Origin: Nageia nagi
Taxonomy: Eukaryota; Pinophyta
NCBI GenBank assembly: GCA_050084985.1
Contig: JBITNC010000001.1
Coordinates: 182,280,001 to 182,344,000 of the forward strand
Direction: 5' to 3'
Length of the DNA stretch: 64,000 nucleotides
Below, in pieces: positions 12,141-25,173 of the stretch. The number at the start of each line of letters is the position of its first letter. Position 1 is the stretch's first letter. Under the pieces are notes generated by a model that saw nothing but the letters and a program-made list of their open reading frames with translations, ran no database searches and was not told the origin of the DNA. Made by a program: the position numbers and the translations under genes.

Positions 12141-13260
12141 ATGAACAAAAATATGAATCAATCTGAAGTCATAAAGGGAAAAAGTGATATAGTTATACAA
12201 GATAAAGATACTTGGGAAAAAGTTGCTAAAGCTTTAGATGAAAAATATGGAGCTTCTTCATCAAAACAAGTGAATACTACATCTAATAATGACTCATCCA
12301 ATGTATATCCAGTAAAAGTTAGATTAAGGGATTTAGGGATGGGAGAATATGATGTAGATGATGTTGTATTTAATATACCTTTAGCACAAGAAATGGGAAG
12401 ATTATCTGAATCACCTAGTGTAATTGGACAAATAGTACCTTTAGGAGAAGTACCTAATTAGACAATGTTTGTCTATGCGGGAATAGTATATCCTGTGTCA
12501 ACAATATCTAATCAAACATATGAAGGAAATTTCAATAATGATATGAAATATTTATCGCCATGTTCAAGAACATTTGTATTAAACTATTTTAATAAATGTA
12601 ATTGGCAAGGATGAGGACTGGATTGATATGAACAGGGTCCATGAAAAATAATTGAATTACGATATCAAGATCCCACTGATAAAAGGAGATTAGGTTATCA
12701 AAATAAACATGAAAATCTTGCTAAATTAGAAAATTTAGGAGAAGAGAATTTGGATTACAATGAAGAAATTTTAGAGAAAGAATCTAAAGTACAAGAAATT
12801 ATTGATATAAGAGAAGAACAATTAAGTGAAATGGATGTCTTAGAGTGTGTCGAAATGCTCTTTATTAATAATATTGAGCCATCCTAGAATCATTTGTGTT
12901 TACCAAGTGATATACTAGAAAAAATAAATAAAAATGCTAAATCATCAATCATTCCATATTCAGGTGTACCATCAATAAATATGGTTACAATAAAAGAGAA
13001 TGATATTGAAGATCAAAATAATGAACAAATAGATGAAGTTAATGAAAATCAAAATTTAATCAAAATAATAGCCAATACTTCTACAGATGAAGTAATTGTT
13101 GACTTCTCTCTTATATCATCTAATCCTTCGGTACATGAATTCAAAAACATGGATCACATATTTGGTTCCTATTAAAATCAAGTATGCACAAATGAACAAA
13201 CTCAAGAATACAATGAAGAATATAGTGTCAACGACAACGGTTGGATACCAGTACCAAATC
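12141..13260 (+). pseudogene. Protease-RT linker with G-patch-like motif
   Basis: About 370 codons of acidic, low-complexity sequence between protease and RT. In the middle (near 12595-12650) is a glycine-rich motif, better kept in element 2 as QGRGLGRYEQG, resembling the G-patch RNA-binding motif reported in some retroelement polyproteins. Stops at 12459, 12613 and 13173 interrupt it. Element 2 has the same region at 38440-39500 and element 5 a trace near 56970, so it is an ancestral part of these polyproteins. Confidence 0.6.
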
Positions 13261-14400
13261 AATTAGAAGAAGGGTCGCATATGCTTACTGAAAAAGTCTT
13301 AGAAATAAATATTAGTAATGATCCTCAAAATCCTAAAATTATTCAATTAGGAGAAAACCTCACAGAAAATGAACAAGAAGAAATTATAACCTTATTAAAA
13401 GAATGGGAAAAGGTATTTGCATGGTCATATGCAGACATGCCTAGAATAGATCCTAAATTAGTAGTACATAATTTAGCATTAAAGCCTAATGTTAAACCTG
13501 TTAAACAAAAATTACATAAAATGCATCCTACTATAGTATTAATGGTAAAAGAAGAACTTCAAAAATTATTAGAAGCCAAATTTATACAACCTATAGATTA
13601 TTCAGATTGGATATCTAATATGGTACCTATGAAAAAACCAAGTGGAAAAATAAGAATATGCACAGATTTTCGTGATCTTAACAAAGCTTGTCCTAAGGAT
13701 GATTTCCCTCTACCTAGCATTGATAGTTTGGTAGACTCGATAGCAGGACATGATATGTTGTCATTAATGGATGGATTTTTTGGCTATAATCAAATAAAAA
13801 TAGCTACTGAAGATCAATATAAAATGGCTTTTATAACTCCTTGGGGTAACTTTTGTTATAAAGTTATGCCTTTTGGATTAAAAAATGCCAGGGCAACTTA
13901 CCAAAGGGCTATGACTTATATATTCCATGATTATATGCATGACATAGTAGAAGATTATGTCGATGATTTGTTGGTTAGATCTAAATATCGAGCAGATCAT
14001 GGAAAAGACCTAATTAAAGTCTTAGATTATTAGAACATAAAGTAAGATTAAATCTAAAAAAATGTGTTTTTGGTGTAACTTCAGGAAAATTATTAGGATT
14101 TATTATGTCCCAACGAGGAATTGAAATAGATCCTAGTAAAGTAAAGGCAGTAGTAGACATGCCACCTCCTGCAAATCTAAAACAATTACAAAGTTTATAG
14201 GGTAAGTTACAAACCATTAGAAGGTTTATAGCTCAACTTTTTGATAAATGTAAACCATTTATAAAATTATTAAAAAAGGGAGTAGAATATCATTAGGGCA
14301 AAGAGAAACAAGATGCATTTGATGAAATTAAAAGATATTTACTATCTCCTCCTATATTAAGTCCACCAAGAAAAGATGTACCCTTTTTGTTATATATCTC
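13261..14400 (+). pseudogene. Element 1 reverse transcriptase
   Basis: Gypsy RT. Landmarks: VFAWSYADMP near 13415, MVPMKKPSGKIRICTDFRDL at 13620-13680, the IDSLVDSIAGHDMLSLMDG region near 13720-13770, VMPFGLKNARATYQRAM near 13865-13915 and catalytic EDYVDDLLVRSKY at 13951-13989. Relative to element 2, four bases are missing near 14026, shifting the frame and ending the reading at 14031; the rest (KNVFLV and onward) continues in another frame. Catalytic Asp pairs are visible, but the enzyme could not be made from this copy. Confidence 0.9.
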
Positions 14401-14800
14401 TGCTACTAAAAATGCTTTAGGAACAATGCTTGCTCAAAAGAATGAACATAATAAAGAGCAAGCTATATATTATCTGAGTAGAACACTTGTGAGTTACGAG
14501 ATTAAGTATATATATTTGGAAAAATTATGTCTTGTAGTCATCTTTGCTACTAAAAAACTTTGACATTATATGCTTAATCATACAATATATGTCATCTCTA
14601 AAGTGGATCTGTTGAAATATATGATGAATAAAACCTATCAAAATTCAAGAACTGCAAAGTGGATAATGCACTTAACTGAATTTGATTTACATTTTATTGG
14701 ACAAAAGTCAATAAAGGGACAAGTAATCACTGATTATCTCGCTGATGCTCCATTGCAAGATAATAAACCCCTTGTCATTGAGTTACCCGATGATGGGGTG
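14381..14800 (+). pseudogene. Element 1 first RNase H (gypsy type)
   Basis: The ancestral gypsy RNase H follows RT: PFLLYISATKNALGTMLAQ near 14385, EQAIYYLSRTL near 14457, YLEKLCLVVIFATKKL near 14512, then HTIYVISKVDLLKYMMN and RTAKWIMHLTEFDLHF up to about 14695. A stop at 14562 splits it. The second, archaeal-type RNase H follows, the two-domain arrangement typical of the Tat lineage. Confidence 0.8.
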
Positions 14801-14814
14801 TTTCAATTAGATGA

Positions 14815-15144
14815 AATTGAAATACCTGTAGAACTTGAAGACGATTGGGATATGACAATACACTTTGATGGTTCTCGATGTAAACAAGGTGGTGGAGTAG
14901 GTGTTGTATTTATAACACCGTAAGGGATCCCTATACCATATTCATTTAAACTAAAATTTCCTTGTACTAATAATAATACAGAATACGAAGCTTTGATATT
15001 AGCATTAAAAACTGCTGTTAAATTAAAACTTAAAAGAATTAAGATTATTGGAGATTCTTTACTCATCGTAAATCAAGTGAAAGGAATCTATCAATGTAAA
15101 GAACCTTTACTTCAAAAGTATAAAGCGTTAGTTGAAAAATTATA
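14815..15144 (+). pseudogene. Element 1 second RNase H, truncated
   Basis: Start of the archaeal-type RNase H: MTIHFDGSRCKQGGGVGVVF near 14854-14913, then, after a TAA at 14921, NNNTEYEALILALKTAV near 14973 and IIGDSLLIVNQVKG near 15040. It stops at KYKALVEKL (15117-15143), where the sequence passes directly into an A-rich repeat. The C-terminal part of this domain and the whole integrase are missing, so the break is a deletion or replacement rather than simple decay. Confidence 0.85.
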
Positions 15145-15285
15145 AAATCCTAAAAAATTAAAATTATAAAATCCTAAAAAATTAAAAATTATAAAATCCT
15201 AAAAAATTAAAAATTATAAAATCATAAAAAATTGAAAACTATAAAACACATAAAAAATTATAAAATTATAAAATCTACCTAGATG
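15120..15285. repeat. A-rich repeat replacing integrase, element 1
   Basis: Four or more imperfect copies of a unit close to ATAAAATCCTAAAAAATTAAA, running straight out of the second RNase H. Element 2 has the same kind of repeat at 40736-40880, but there it follows an earlier break inside the first RNase H. Sequence after the repeat (CTAGATGGAAACATCTAGAG and onward) is shared by both. Confidence 0.85.
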
Positions 15286-16880
15286 GAAACATCTAGAGGT
15301 CACTTGGCAATTGGGTGCCCTACCCTTATATGATGTAAATATATGTTGCATGTCATTGTAAAAGTGGTTATCCAGTAAATGTGTAATGTGTGAAAAGGTC
15401 ATTTTAGAATAATCCCTTGTTATCACTACATTCACTTTGTCTTCTCTTTCACAAAGAAATGATATACCATAGATGATAGAAAAACATAAAGTTTGTGCTT
15501 GAAAGAAAATCCAAAAACTCCAAGAACTTAATACATTAAATAATTCTAAGAGAATTTGAATGAAATCATTCTAAGAGATATTAAGGGTGAAAGTTATGTG
15601 TCTATCCTATTATTCACTTCATTTTGAACCCAAGAATCATTTGATAGTTAAAAAAAAAAAAGGAGATGACAAAAAAAAAAATCACTACATTATATCAATG
15701 ATTCTTGGGTGATTATAATATCCTCTACTGGGGCTATGGATGCCTGACTAGTAGTAGAGCAAGGTTGTAGTGGGATCAAGGGGTTAATCCTCATCGGGGC
15801 TATGGATGCTTGTCTAGCAATGGGGCATACCTTATGAGTGGCAATATGTCCATTTTGGTTAGCGACCTTCTTTCCTATGGACCTTTATACGTTTCATATG
15901 GATAGACTAGCTTATTAATGTCTCTAAGATATTTCATCTCAAATGATGTAAGAAGGGAAATGAATCTCACTACACACACTAGAGTTTATGGATTTTTTAT
16001 CAACATATAACAACATTGTTTGATATCATCTTAGGTTGTTAAATCTTGAGATAAAGAAATATAAGGTAGATGTTATAATAACTTGGTTATTAATCCAAAA
16101 TCACCTAATCTTTTGTCATAGTTTGTAATTTTTTTATGTTTAAAATCATGTGTGTCATTTTGTTAAACCCATTTTTATTATTATCTATTACCTTTGAACA
16201 TTATTAAACTTGCTTTTCTTTGGAAAGGATAAGAATAATTATTTATTGTTCTCCTAACCAAGATAAAGTTAATGTTCATATACATCCATAAGTCACTAGT
16301 TTGTCATGTCAAGAGGTTTATTGTAAAATTGCCAAGTACGGAAGATGATGCATCTGATTCTGTAAAAATATAATAAAAATATGTTTTTAAATAACTTAAC
16401 TTATGTAAACAACTATGTTATTCCATGTTATCAATAACTTAAACTAACTTAACTTATTAAAATTATAAGTTAGATTTATTGTTTATAGCAACTATAATCA
16501 TACTTATTACTAAATTAATTTTGAGATTAGTAACATCATCAAACTAATTTGTTGATATATGTTATCATTATACATCATACATTCCACAATTATATCTATG
16601 CATCATACATTTTGAAAATTACATCTATCATTAACATCTATTCATCATCAAGTAATTAAAAGACAATCATGTTTACTATGATCTACATAACATCAAATCA
16701 TACCTATTTTATCACAAATCTCATGCATCAAAAATCATACAAGTACCATAAATATCAAAGATCTATCTATCTATATATACATCATCATAGTCCATCAAAA
16801 GGTCATCATAACATTATGAATCATACAATAAAATACAAGGGTCTAATAACCTTATAAGAATATAAAAAATAACATCATGA
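15286..16880 (+). other. Element 1 3' non-coding region
   Basis: No gene seen. It contains a partial duplication around GGGGCTATGGATGC (15738 and 15799), two poly-A runs near 15648-15680, and one copy of a ~95 bp unit (about 16192-16287) that is present three times in element 2. From 16550 to 16860 it is rich in ATCAT/ACATC strings, leading into the 3' end of the antisense gene. Confidence 0.7.
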
Positions 16881-19294
16881 AAAAGGGTATCCTCAAGGAC
16901 TACCCCAACCACTACCTGGTCCGCTAGGACTAATCGGTCACCTTCGTTGTCTACTAGTCTCTCCGGTACCCTGACCTAGAGAAGTAGTTCCTACAGATCC
17001 TGTAGGACTATCCGGACACTGAGCCCCTCATAACTCGGATGAACTAATGGCATCTAAGGGAGATGCCCAGGGTGTACCACTCCTACTAGGAAAGCCTTGT
17101 GACCTTTGATTCCTGCCTGGAGATCCCACTATGCCCTTTGCACTACTACCTATTTGATACGCTGAGATATCTATAGGCATATAACTATCTAGAGGAATAG
17201 GATAGTGATCCCTAGGAGTAAAAGTTGGAACACCTATCAATCACATCTATACTATATCACTATAAAAATCTCACTGCTGACAAATGCCATGAGTGAAAAT
17301 TGAAGGACCACCTTCAAAAGTAGATGTGGTGCCTAACTGATGAGCATGAGCTCCTTATAAAGAGGAATGAGCCTCATCTCTCTCCTATCTATATCAGTCT
17401 CACTCAACCCTATACCTGTACATGCATGAGTGGGCCTATGACAACTGGTATCTCAGCTCATAAATGTATCCTAGTAAACTATCAATGCTAGGAACCTATG
17501 TAGCAGGATCCTCCTTGACTCTGCGTGCAACCTCTGGGGTAGCTCCCTCCTCACCTACACCTGTAGCCTCCTCCTCAAGAGCTAACTCCTTAAGAGTATC
17601 TACCATAACCTCCTTGCTGGTAGCCTCCTCTCTTGCAACCTCTACTCTTGTAGGCTCCTCGCCTACCTTGCCCTCTCCTGCTAATGCACCCAACTCCTCA
17701 ACAACATCGACACACCGATGAACACATCTACCCTCCAATCTACCCTCTAAGCCATCATATCCCTCCTCCCACCAGGCCCTGAATGCCTTAGACACCATGA
17801 TGTCATCCTCCCTAGTATCATCCTCCAATGGTCCCTCCTCTTGAGTAGGATTAGGCTTTGCATAAACCAACAGCTATACACCATCTGCTGAGATAGTACC
17901 CTCATGCTGATATGGCACTGATGGTGCAAGTACATCTTGAACTAAGCTGAACTGATGATGCACCTGCTCAAAATGAAAATACTCCAAAAAATTAGCTCAA
18001 CAAACACTCAAAACATGTGGCTACCAAATACCTGTAAGCTCAGCTGCAAGCTCTCCCCAGATAGGATACAAATGGTAAGGTCTGAATCTCACTTGATCTA
18101 GAATCAAGTGACTAAGCATGTGGTGATAATAGCTCACATCTTGATGAACTCCATTCGATGGGCGAATATAAAAATCATCATGCCATCTGACTATGCCAGC
18201 CTCAAATTCTAAGTGACTACCAAACCTAGGCATTAGCAACCCTAGAGGATGAGCCATAGCTATATGCTCATAAGCCCATGCCTGCAAGGTGATAGTAACT
18301 GATAAAGAGGCCCTATGCCCCTAAGAATAAAAGAATATCTCCCTGTATATTTGAGCTAACAATGTGGGTGCCCAAGCATACATTGTACCATGCTACATCA
18401 TATCTACAATAATGGGCAACAATGACCATGGAAACCTCCCACTGCCAGTATCAGGGAGAGCATAATACTGTACTAAGCCCATCAAGTATGAAAAATGGAT
18501 CATCCCCTACTGATCCTCCATCCAATACTGGTAATATCAGATGCCACTTGAGATGATCTTAGAAATAATAGTATCAACCCGAGTGGCCCCATACAAATAA
18601 GAAATAGCGAGTAAAGCTCCTATTCTATCCACCATAGGTAAAATCCTCTATCCATGAATGGGGAGTCTATACAGTTTATGTATATCCTGCACTGTGATAG
18701 TCATCTCCCCTATCAGAAGATGAAAAGTACATGTCACTACATCCCATCTGTCTAATAATGTAGCCAATAAAGGATAATCCCAATGAATGTGACCCATGTA
18801 TGGACCCACTCCAAAACCAACTGACCCAAAAAAAGTGTGATCGGTTGGACCTAGAAGACCTCTACCCTCCTATAGAATCGAGGGATATCTACCTCGAGGC
18901 TCAAAGATGTCTCGAACCTGTGTAATAATAAAAAGTTCAGCTCAAAAAAAAATGGCATTTCATACTAAAACACTGATGTTTCAAATAGGTAAGACTCAGT
19001 CGCTGACGTTCACATTCCAAACACCGGTGACTCTGTTACCCGTTCGGCCCAGGTCGGTGACCAACATCGAATTACAAAAAAATTTAACAAAATATATAAA
19101 TAAAAGCATGATTTACAAATTTTATCTGACTAAGACAAGCAAAATAACTTTTAAATTCATTCACAGTTTCAATTTTGAAATTAAATGGTTAAATTACAAA
19201 TTATAAATAAAAAATAGAAAAGAAAGTTATTTCAAAACCCTACCTCTTCCCGGATAGGTCGAGAACGTCCAGTGGAGCATCTACGTGGAGTCAT
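16880..19294 (-). pseudogene. Antisense PMD gene of element 1
   Basis: A two-exon gene opposite to the element. Exon 1 (19294-19244) is ATG plus 16 codons, MTPRRCSTGRSRPIREE, then GAG|GTAGG. A 326 bp intron ends TTACACAG, and exon 2 starts at 18917 in phase, reading VRDIFEPRGRYPS. The plant mobile domain (PMD) is clear from VGFGVGPYMGH (near 18810), LLATLLDRWD, CTFHLLIGEMTITVQDIHKL (about 18735-18675) and LQAWAYEHIAM (about 18285). The C-terminus is acidic (EDDTREDDI), then Glu/Val-rich, then Pro/Ser/Gly-rich. Several in-frame stops mean this copy is inactive. PMD proteins of Arabidopsis (MAIN, MAIL1) act in gene expression and transposon silencing; a role here is unknown. Element 2 shares the same exon structure. 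Confidence 0.85.
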
Positions 19295-20594
19295 GGTGAT
19301 TGTAACGAATACTAATGGCTAGAAATCAATGAAATCACAATGAAAATTAGTGCTGGAAGGCACTGAGAGTGACAGCTAAAAAGAAATGAATAAGAAAAAG
19401 TCAAAACTTTTTCTTTTTTGAAACATTGGCGACTTGAAGACGGTCGTCGACGACTGTAACTAAACACTGGCGAGTTGAAGATTGACACCGACGACTGTCA
19501 CTAAATGCCAATGATTGGAAGTAAAACACTATGTTTATGAATAGTCATGAGAATATTAAAAAATTTTCAAAATGACCTTAAATTAGTCAAGAAAATAAAA
19601 AAATGATAAAAAGCGATGAGTCATTTACCACATGAGATCATCACAAAACCCATTCTACTGGGTCAAAAGCAGAGAAAAATGAAAGATGACTTGTATATAC
19701 AAAATAAGCTTCTTATCACATACTCGCTTCAGCATGCAGAGATAAACTAGAGTCTTGTCATGCAACAACCATAAATAGCACACAGTATGGAGATAAACAC
19801 AAGTGAAGTTTTGATATTCAACATTACTATCTCAAAATTGTATACATCAAATAAGCTTACCATCACATACTCGCTTCGGTATGCAGAGACAAACTAGAGT
19901 CTTGTCATGCAACTACCATAAATAGCACATAGTATGGAGATTGATATAAGTGTAATTTGATGTATTACAATATCATTTTCAGAATGTATCATACTCAGCT
20001 ATGGCAAGGGCTATCCTCATGACAACACCAGATGATGAAATATGTATAAATAACAAGTTTTGATTTAGAGAAGCTATAATTATATCCTACCAAAAGATCT
20101 TGAGCTTTATATGAAAAAAGATTTTGATGATATTTTTAATAATATATCGTTAACATTTACAAATATCAAAGAAGATAAAATGTGATGTATCATTATTACA
20201 GGAGATCATCTTGAAACCTCATTGTCGGGACATAGGACAACACCATCAAAACTCATATACTAAAGAGGACTTATACAGTACATGTGTGCTTAGACATGCA
20301 AAATGACATAATAGAAATGTCATACAACTATCACACAAGCTCAACACATCGTCATACCGAAAATAGTCACTTCTGAAGTATATTCAAATTTGTTTTCAAA
20401 ACTACATCAAATGTAAAATGAAAACACATTTTATCATAATTTGATAAATCAAAATTTTGATTCATCTAAGAAATTGAATCAAAACTTATATAATAAAAAA
20501 TCAACAACAAACAATCAAGCAACAAAGCTTCTCATCCTATATTTTTGAAATCATCAACCACATTTCTCGATTGATAATTCAAAAAGGGGCAAAA
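19295..20594 (+). other. Element 1 3' internal end
   Basis: The promoter side of the antisense gene and the last 1.3 kb before the 3' LTR; no coding sequence. A CG-motif cluster at 19425-19510 includes the perfect palindrome GTCGTCGACGAC (19443-19454). A ~148 bp direct duplication begins near 19702 and 19850 (around CAAACTAGAGTCTTGTCATGC). Part of 20200-20590 is recognisable in element 2 at 46210-46480. Confidence 0.7.
20581..20594 (+). other. Polypurine tract, element 1
   Basis: AAAAAGGGGCAAAA lies immediately before the 3' LTR, the expected plus-strand primer site. Element 2 has the same string before 46482. Confidence 0.85.
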
Positions 20595-21440
20595 TGTAGA
20601 CACCTAAAAATGTCCCTTTTTAACTAGTAAACATTGAAATAATCATAACTCTTCATGATAATATAAAATAGGTTTAAAACCATATTATTGGATAGTTCCC
20701 ATTGAGTACATGCAAAATAGGTGGTCACATGACTCTTTTTAGGTAAAATTAGCTATTTGGCGGTCATTTTAATATTGTTACAAAATTGAAGACTAGTCGC
20801 CAGCAACCCAAAATAGTCACCAGTGTTTTAGGATGATCGCCGGCATTCATCTAGCAATCGTCGGTGACTCTGTAATAGCCGAACAAGAAACCAAAATAGC
20901 GAGAGAAAGTTGAAATGCTTCATTATTCCAAGATGATGTGGATAGACAGGGTTAGTTATGACCTACGGTGGCATTTCACTTCCCCTTACCAGCCTTGGAA
21001 CATCTCACCCAAAATCTATAAATACAAACCAATACAAAGCAAAAAGGAGAGGATCTTGACCCAAATTTGAAGTAGGGTAATGTTGCCAAAATCTTGTGAG
21101 CTCATACCTTCTATTGTTTTATGTTAGCTTCAATTTAATATATGTCATACATAGATGCTTTGATGTTATTGTCTTTTGCATGTGTGTAGGATTTACAGGT
21201 TGTCTATATCAAGGAGAGAAGCAAGCAAATCAAAAACAATGAAGATCTAATACCTTCATTTTGGCAAATGGCATTTGTAAAAGTACCTTCCAAGGGAAAA
21301 TTGTAGTTTGAGCTAAAAATAAATATCAATTTATAATTACAACATTTTTATCTATTTTACATAATTTGAGGTTCAGTGAAAATCTAAGAATAATTGTATT
21401 TCATTTTATTCTACATTCCAGCTCTATTTTCACTACAACA
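20595..21440 (+). repeat. Element 1 3' LTR
   Basis: 846 bp, TGTAGACACC to ACTACAACA, partner of 5994-6839. GTCGCCAGCAAC at 20796-20807 is the counterpart of GTCACCAGCGAC at 6195-6206; each differs by one base from the palindrome GTCGC-CA-GCGAC. Confidence 0.95.
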
Positions 21441-21445
21441 CTTTG
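21441..21445. repeat. Target-site duplication CTTTG, right copy
   Basis: Matches 5989-5993; proves the two LTRs belong to one insertion. Confidence 0.9.
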
Positions 21446-21735
21446 AACCTCATTTGATTCCATTAGATTGATTATTAAAATTTGCAAAGTGCATTTTATT
21501 ATGATTGATTATTTTCATTATCTTGAATAATTTGTAAATATTAAGTTCATTTTATTTGGTGAATTTTTAGATTTCATTATTAGGTTCATATGTAGATTAT
21601 TGCATTTATTTATTCATAGTGCTTCATAAAAATAGATAGAATATTCACATGCATAATAAACAAAATATTTCATATACACAAGTTTGAGTCTAAAAAAGAA
21701 TATATATATATGTAAAAAAAGTACATAGTATACAA
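21446..21735. other. Element 4 remnant, no gene seen
   Basis: AT-rich sequence between element 1 and the antisense PMD relic. By position it is probably the region downstream of that antisense gene in element 4. No motif identified. Confidence 0.45.
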
Positions 21736-23690
21736 TAATGGGCCTCATGCTCTACAACTCGCTAAGGGTGGGCACTATCACCACTACTAGTAGTATTTCT
21801 GGTCCTAGACCTAAATCACTTGCTACTATCATTGGCCTCTGTAGCTATGGTATTTGTGGAGATGCCACTCATAATCACACCATGGCTCTCTAATAAAGTA
21901 TTTTCTTGAGCATATTTCACCTTCAAGGCTATAATCTCATGCTCCTTGGCCTTAATCTTATCATTATAACTCTAAATATATGCCCACTACTAGTCTGGTG
22001 GGGGCATACTCAGCCTCTCTTGCAATCTCGTAATAGACTACGACATCCTTATCCATAAGGGTGGCTTGTAGTGTAGTCAATTAGGCATTCATGGACCTTA
22101 ATATAATAACCTTAGCCTCCAATAAGGCAATATTGGTATTTGTGCCTATTGTTGTAAACATAAATATGAGTTAGTCACTTTATAATCATAAAAATATGAA
22201 AATCAAAGCTAGGCTATAGAATGTTACCTAGTGTAATAGCTGAAGAAGCTATGGCTAGCATGTCCAATCTTCCTACTCCCTCTCCCTCCTATGCTAGGAT
22301 GTCATGGATAGGATTATTCACTTCATACTTGTCATCCTTATATGAACCCTCACTAGTTGTCTCCTCATCACTATCATCATCCTCATCCATCCCTATGTCA
22401 CTAGGATGTACTTTGGTCCACCATGCTACATAACTAAGGGAAACCTTAGGATTCATAGAAACATGAGAGGCATCATCCATAACCTAGGGCCCTCCTAAGA
22501 TGCTCTCTAAGCTTATATAACTTGTGACCCTAGATGCAAATCCCTCTCTACCATGTATCTATAATAACATGGGGGCATGGGTGGGATCCCTTATTCAATT
22601 TTGAATTACCTAAAAATATGATCAAGTTTGTAGGGCTTAATGACCTTTCTCCTATTATTGAGAAATTAATGCAAGCTAATAAGAATTAGTAAGCCAAATG
22701 AAATCTTGAAAGCAAACCAAAACCAGGTCCTCTACTTGGTAGTGATCTAGCTCCCTCCTCCATGCATCCAAATAGTGTGGATACTAATAATCACTTATGT
22801 GAGAGGTATAACAAACCAATCAATATCCTATAAGCCCATATCTATAATATGATAGCATGAGAAATGGTAACATTGCACTTGTTAATACTAACAAAGTTGT
22901 ATAGGTCCCTATACAACTATGCCTGTACTAGTGGACCCCATGCAAACTAGGTTCCACACTCACAAATCTATCATACTACCCAAACCAATCCAAAGGGGAA
23001 TACTAAAATGCTCTTGTATAGGAACAAATAGGTGGTAATGATGGAATCTATGTATAAACATAAATGATACCCAATTGGGGAGAACTTACAAACCTCCACA
23101 AGATGAGCAACCTGATGCTACCAATAATGTTCTACCTACCCTATCAACTAGAGGGCCTCCTAGTCATGGAAATTACTCTTCATAATCTCTCTTTGATGTA
23201 CATGGTTTTCCCTAATGGAAAACTCCAAATATAGTACACATCTAGAAGAGTAACTATAATTTCACCTTGGGGTAGGTGCAATGTACAACAATCAAGGTCC
23301 CATCACTCATCTAATGCAATGGGAAGAGGAAGGTCTTGTTGGATATTATGATTAATGGCTAAATTATCCAACCCACACTTGTCCAAGATATCATCCATGT
23401 GGGTAGTTTATCACCAACTTTGTGCTTTCTCAAGCATGATGGTAGTCATATGATCTCCATAGATCAGTACCTTATGTTCCTACAAGGAAAAATATGAAAG
23501 GGATAAGTGCATGTGTGTAAAACACATAATTAAAAATAAAAATAAAAATACAAAATGAAAAGAAAATAAAAAACTTATTGTGTGTTCATACAAAAAGGAG
23601 CAAAAATACTCTATGATGTGTCCCTATTTTCTTGTAATAGGATAATCGATTGCCCTCCAATCACCATCTACCATGTTAAATAAGAGTCAA
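21736..23690 (-). pseudogene. Antisense PMD relic of element 4
   Basis: A third, more divergent plant-mobile-domain gene on the minus strand. Upstream piece near 23680-23580 reads MVDGDWRAIDYPITRKWGHI. Then come IMLEKAQSWW and LDKCGLDNLAINHNIQ (about 23450-23360) and the PMD core CCTLHLPQGEIIVTLLDVYY (about 23275-23215). The C-terminal side at 22480-22290 has VSLSYVAWWTKVHPSD and an acidic tail (DEDDDSDEETTSEG), followed by a coiled-coil-like stretch near 21960. Stops and frame changes are frequent. Its orientation, antisense to the element 4 LTR at 48314, parallels elements 1 and 2, so the antisense gene predates the split of these families. Confidence 0.75.
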
Positions 23691-25173
23691 ACTACATAAA
23701 AATGACTTGCATAGGATAATAATCAGCATATCACACCTCCACATACATGTAAACTCAAGAAAATGGTCAATCAATCAAAAATTAGGTAGTCCTTCATCGT
23801 TCGATTGACCAAAAATCTAAAGCATTGAATTTGGAAGTAGAATAGATCAAAATGACTTGTTATTTTCTAAATTTTCTTATATAAGTTTACTTTTGATCTA
23901 GAATCTAAGGAATCATTCCTTTTGGTCCTAGAATATGCAAAATCATTATTTTGTATAACCAAAATGCTTGAAAATATTTTGAATGCCTAACATCCCTTTT
24001 TGTAAGGGTAAAATGGCAATTTTCACACCACCAACAACATCCATTTGTATAAGATATGCATGCATTCAACTAGAAATGGCTTAAAATGATAAGTAAAATT
24101 AATTTGACATCCTACCACTTGTATGAAGTCAAAAACTACACCATATGCATTTTCAATTAAATTTGTATTAAATTTAGGCTACTAGCAATGTAAAATTGGA
24201 AAAAATAAGCAAAATTTTAAATGTGTTTTTTCAATTCTGGCTATTTGTAATTTTTTGGAATGATGAATGACACTTGAATATCATTGTATGATATAAAATG
24301 GTATTATAAATATCCAATTTTATTGTTGTAGCACATTAAAATTTTATCTTTCAAAATCATGATTAATAACGAATGTAGGTAGAGCCAAAATTCATATCTC
24401 ATTATTAATTAAAAGTGCCATTTGATTGGAGTGTGTGTTCATCCTTTTGGACACTACAAGCAGTGTGGGAAAGGATAAATTTGGCATACTTTCAAATAAT
24501 TTCTTTTGTTATATTTGTCTCATAAATTTATGCAATTATTACTTGAATATCATATGCATTAGATTGATGAATTCTGGATATTGACAAAACTTGCTATCTT
24601 GAACATATTCCTCAAATTATTATGGCAAATTCTAAATGATCCCCTATTGCTAGATGATATTGAAAATGTAAAAATGCATGATGGTTACATGATTTCCAAA
24701 TTTGTATAGAAAAACTTGACAAATTGTACACTACCAGTGGCCTAAAATTAGTACAAATCCCTTCTACTTGGGGCATATCAGTATTTCAATGAATTTTGAT
24801 GTTGTTTCCTAATTTCTTGATGGAAATGATATACTTTCATAATAGTGATCAATTTTGTTAAAGATAAGATCAAAAAATTTATCACATCTCACATTGCTAG
24901 CAATGTGGGTTTTCTTTGAAAACTTATGCAAATTGAGATCCAATACCATTGAATTGTTAAATATTAGGTATATTTTTATATATTGCATACTATGATTTAC
25001 AAATAATTATATGAATGAATGATTCAATGCATAATTCATTGAAGTACTAACAAATATTTTTCATAGCCATGGTCCATGAGAAAATATTAGATTTATTGCA
25101 AGATTGCACTAGAGTGAGTCACTCAAAAATCATCTATAGGCTACGACTTGTTCAACATGGTAGCCTATACACA
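23691..25173. other. Element 4 remnant, no gene seen
   Basis: 1.5 kb of AT-rich sequence with no recognisable coding. GCTAGCAATGTGG-like phrases near 24180 and 24896 are the only repeats noted. It is the left flank of element 3 and continues at 31577. Confidence 0.5.

Larger units (their letters stand above)
5994..21440 (+). mobile_element. Element 1: Tat-like gypsy, integrase-less
   Basis: A 15,447 bp LTR retrotransposon bounded by LTRs of exactly 846 bp each, beginning TG and ending CA, with matching 5 bp TSDs CTTTG (5989-5993 and 21441-21445). Order: 5' LTR, primer-binding site at 6843, long repeated leader, one gag-protease-RT-RNase H frame (8662 to about 15144), an A-rich repeat where integrase should be, non-coding 3' region, an antisense PMD gene (16880-19294), polypurine tract and 3' LTR. 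The LTRs differ at roughly 6% of sites, many of them C/T or G/A changes as expected of methylated, decayed DNA. The coding region holds several stops and frameshifts. Two RNase H modules and the antisense gene favour the Tat lineage. It is closely related to element 2. Confidence 0.93.

Noticed and set aside
17464-17721. Ser/Thr/Pro-rich 85-codon frame on the plus strand
   Set aside because: It is the complement of the Glu/Val-rich part of the antisense PMD gene, which has real homology on the other strand.
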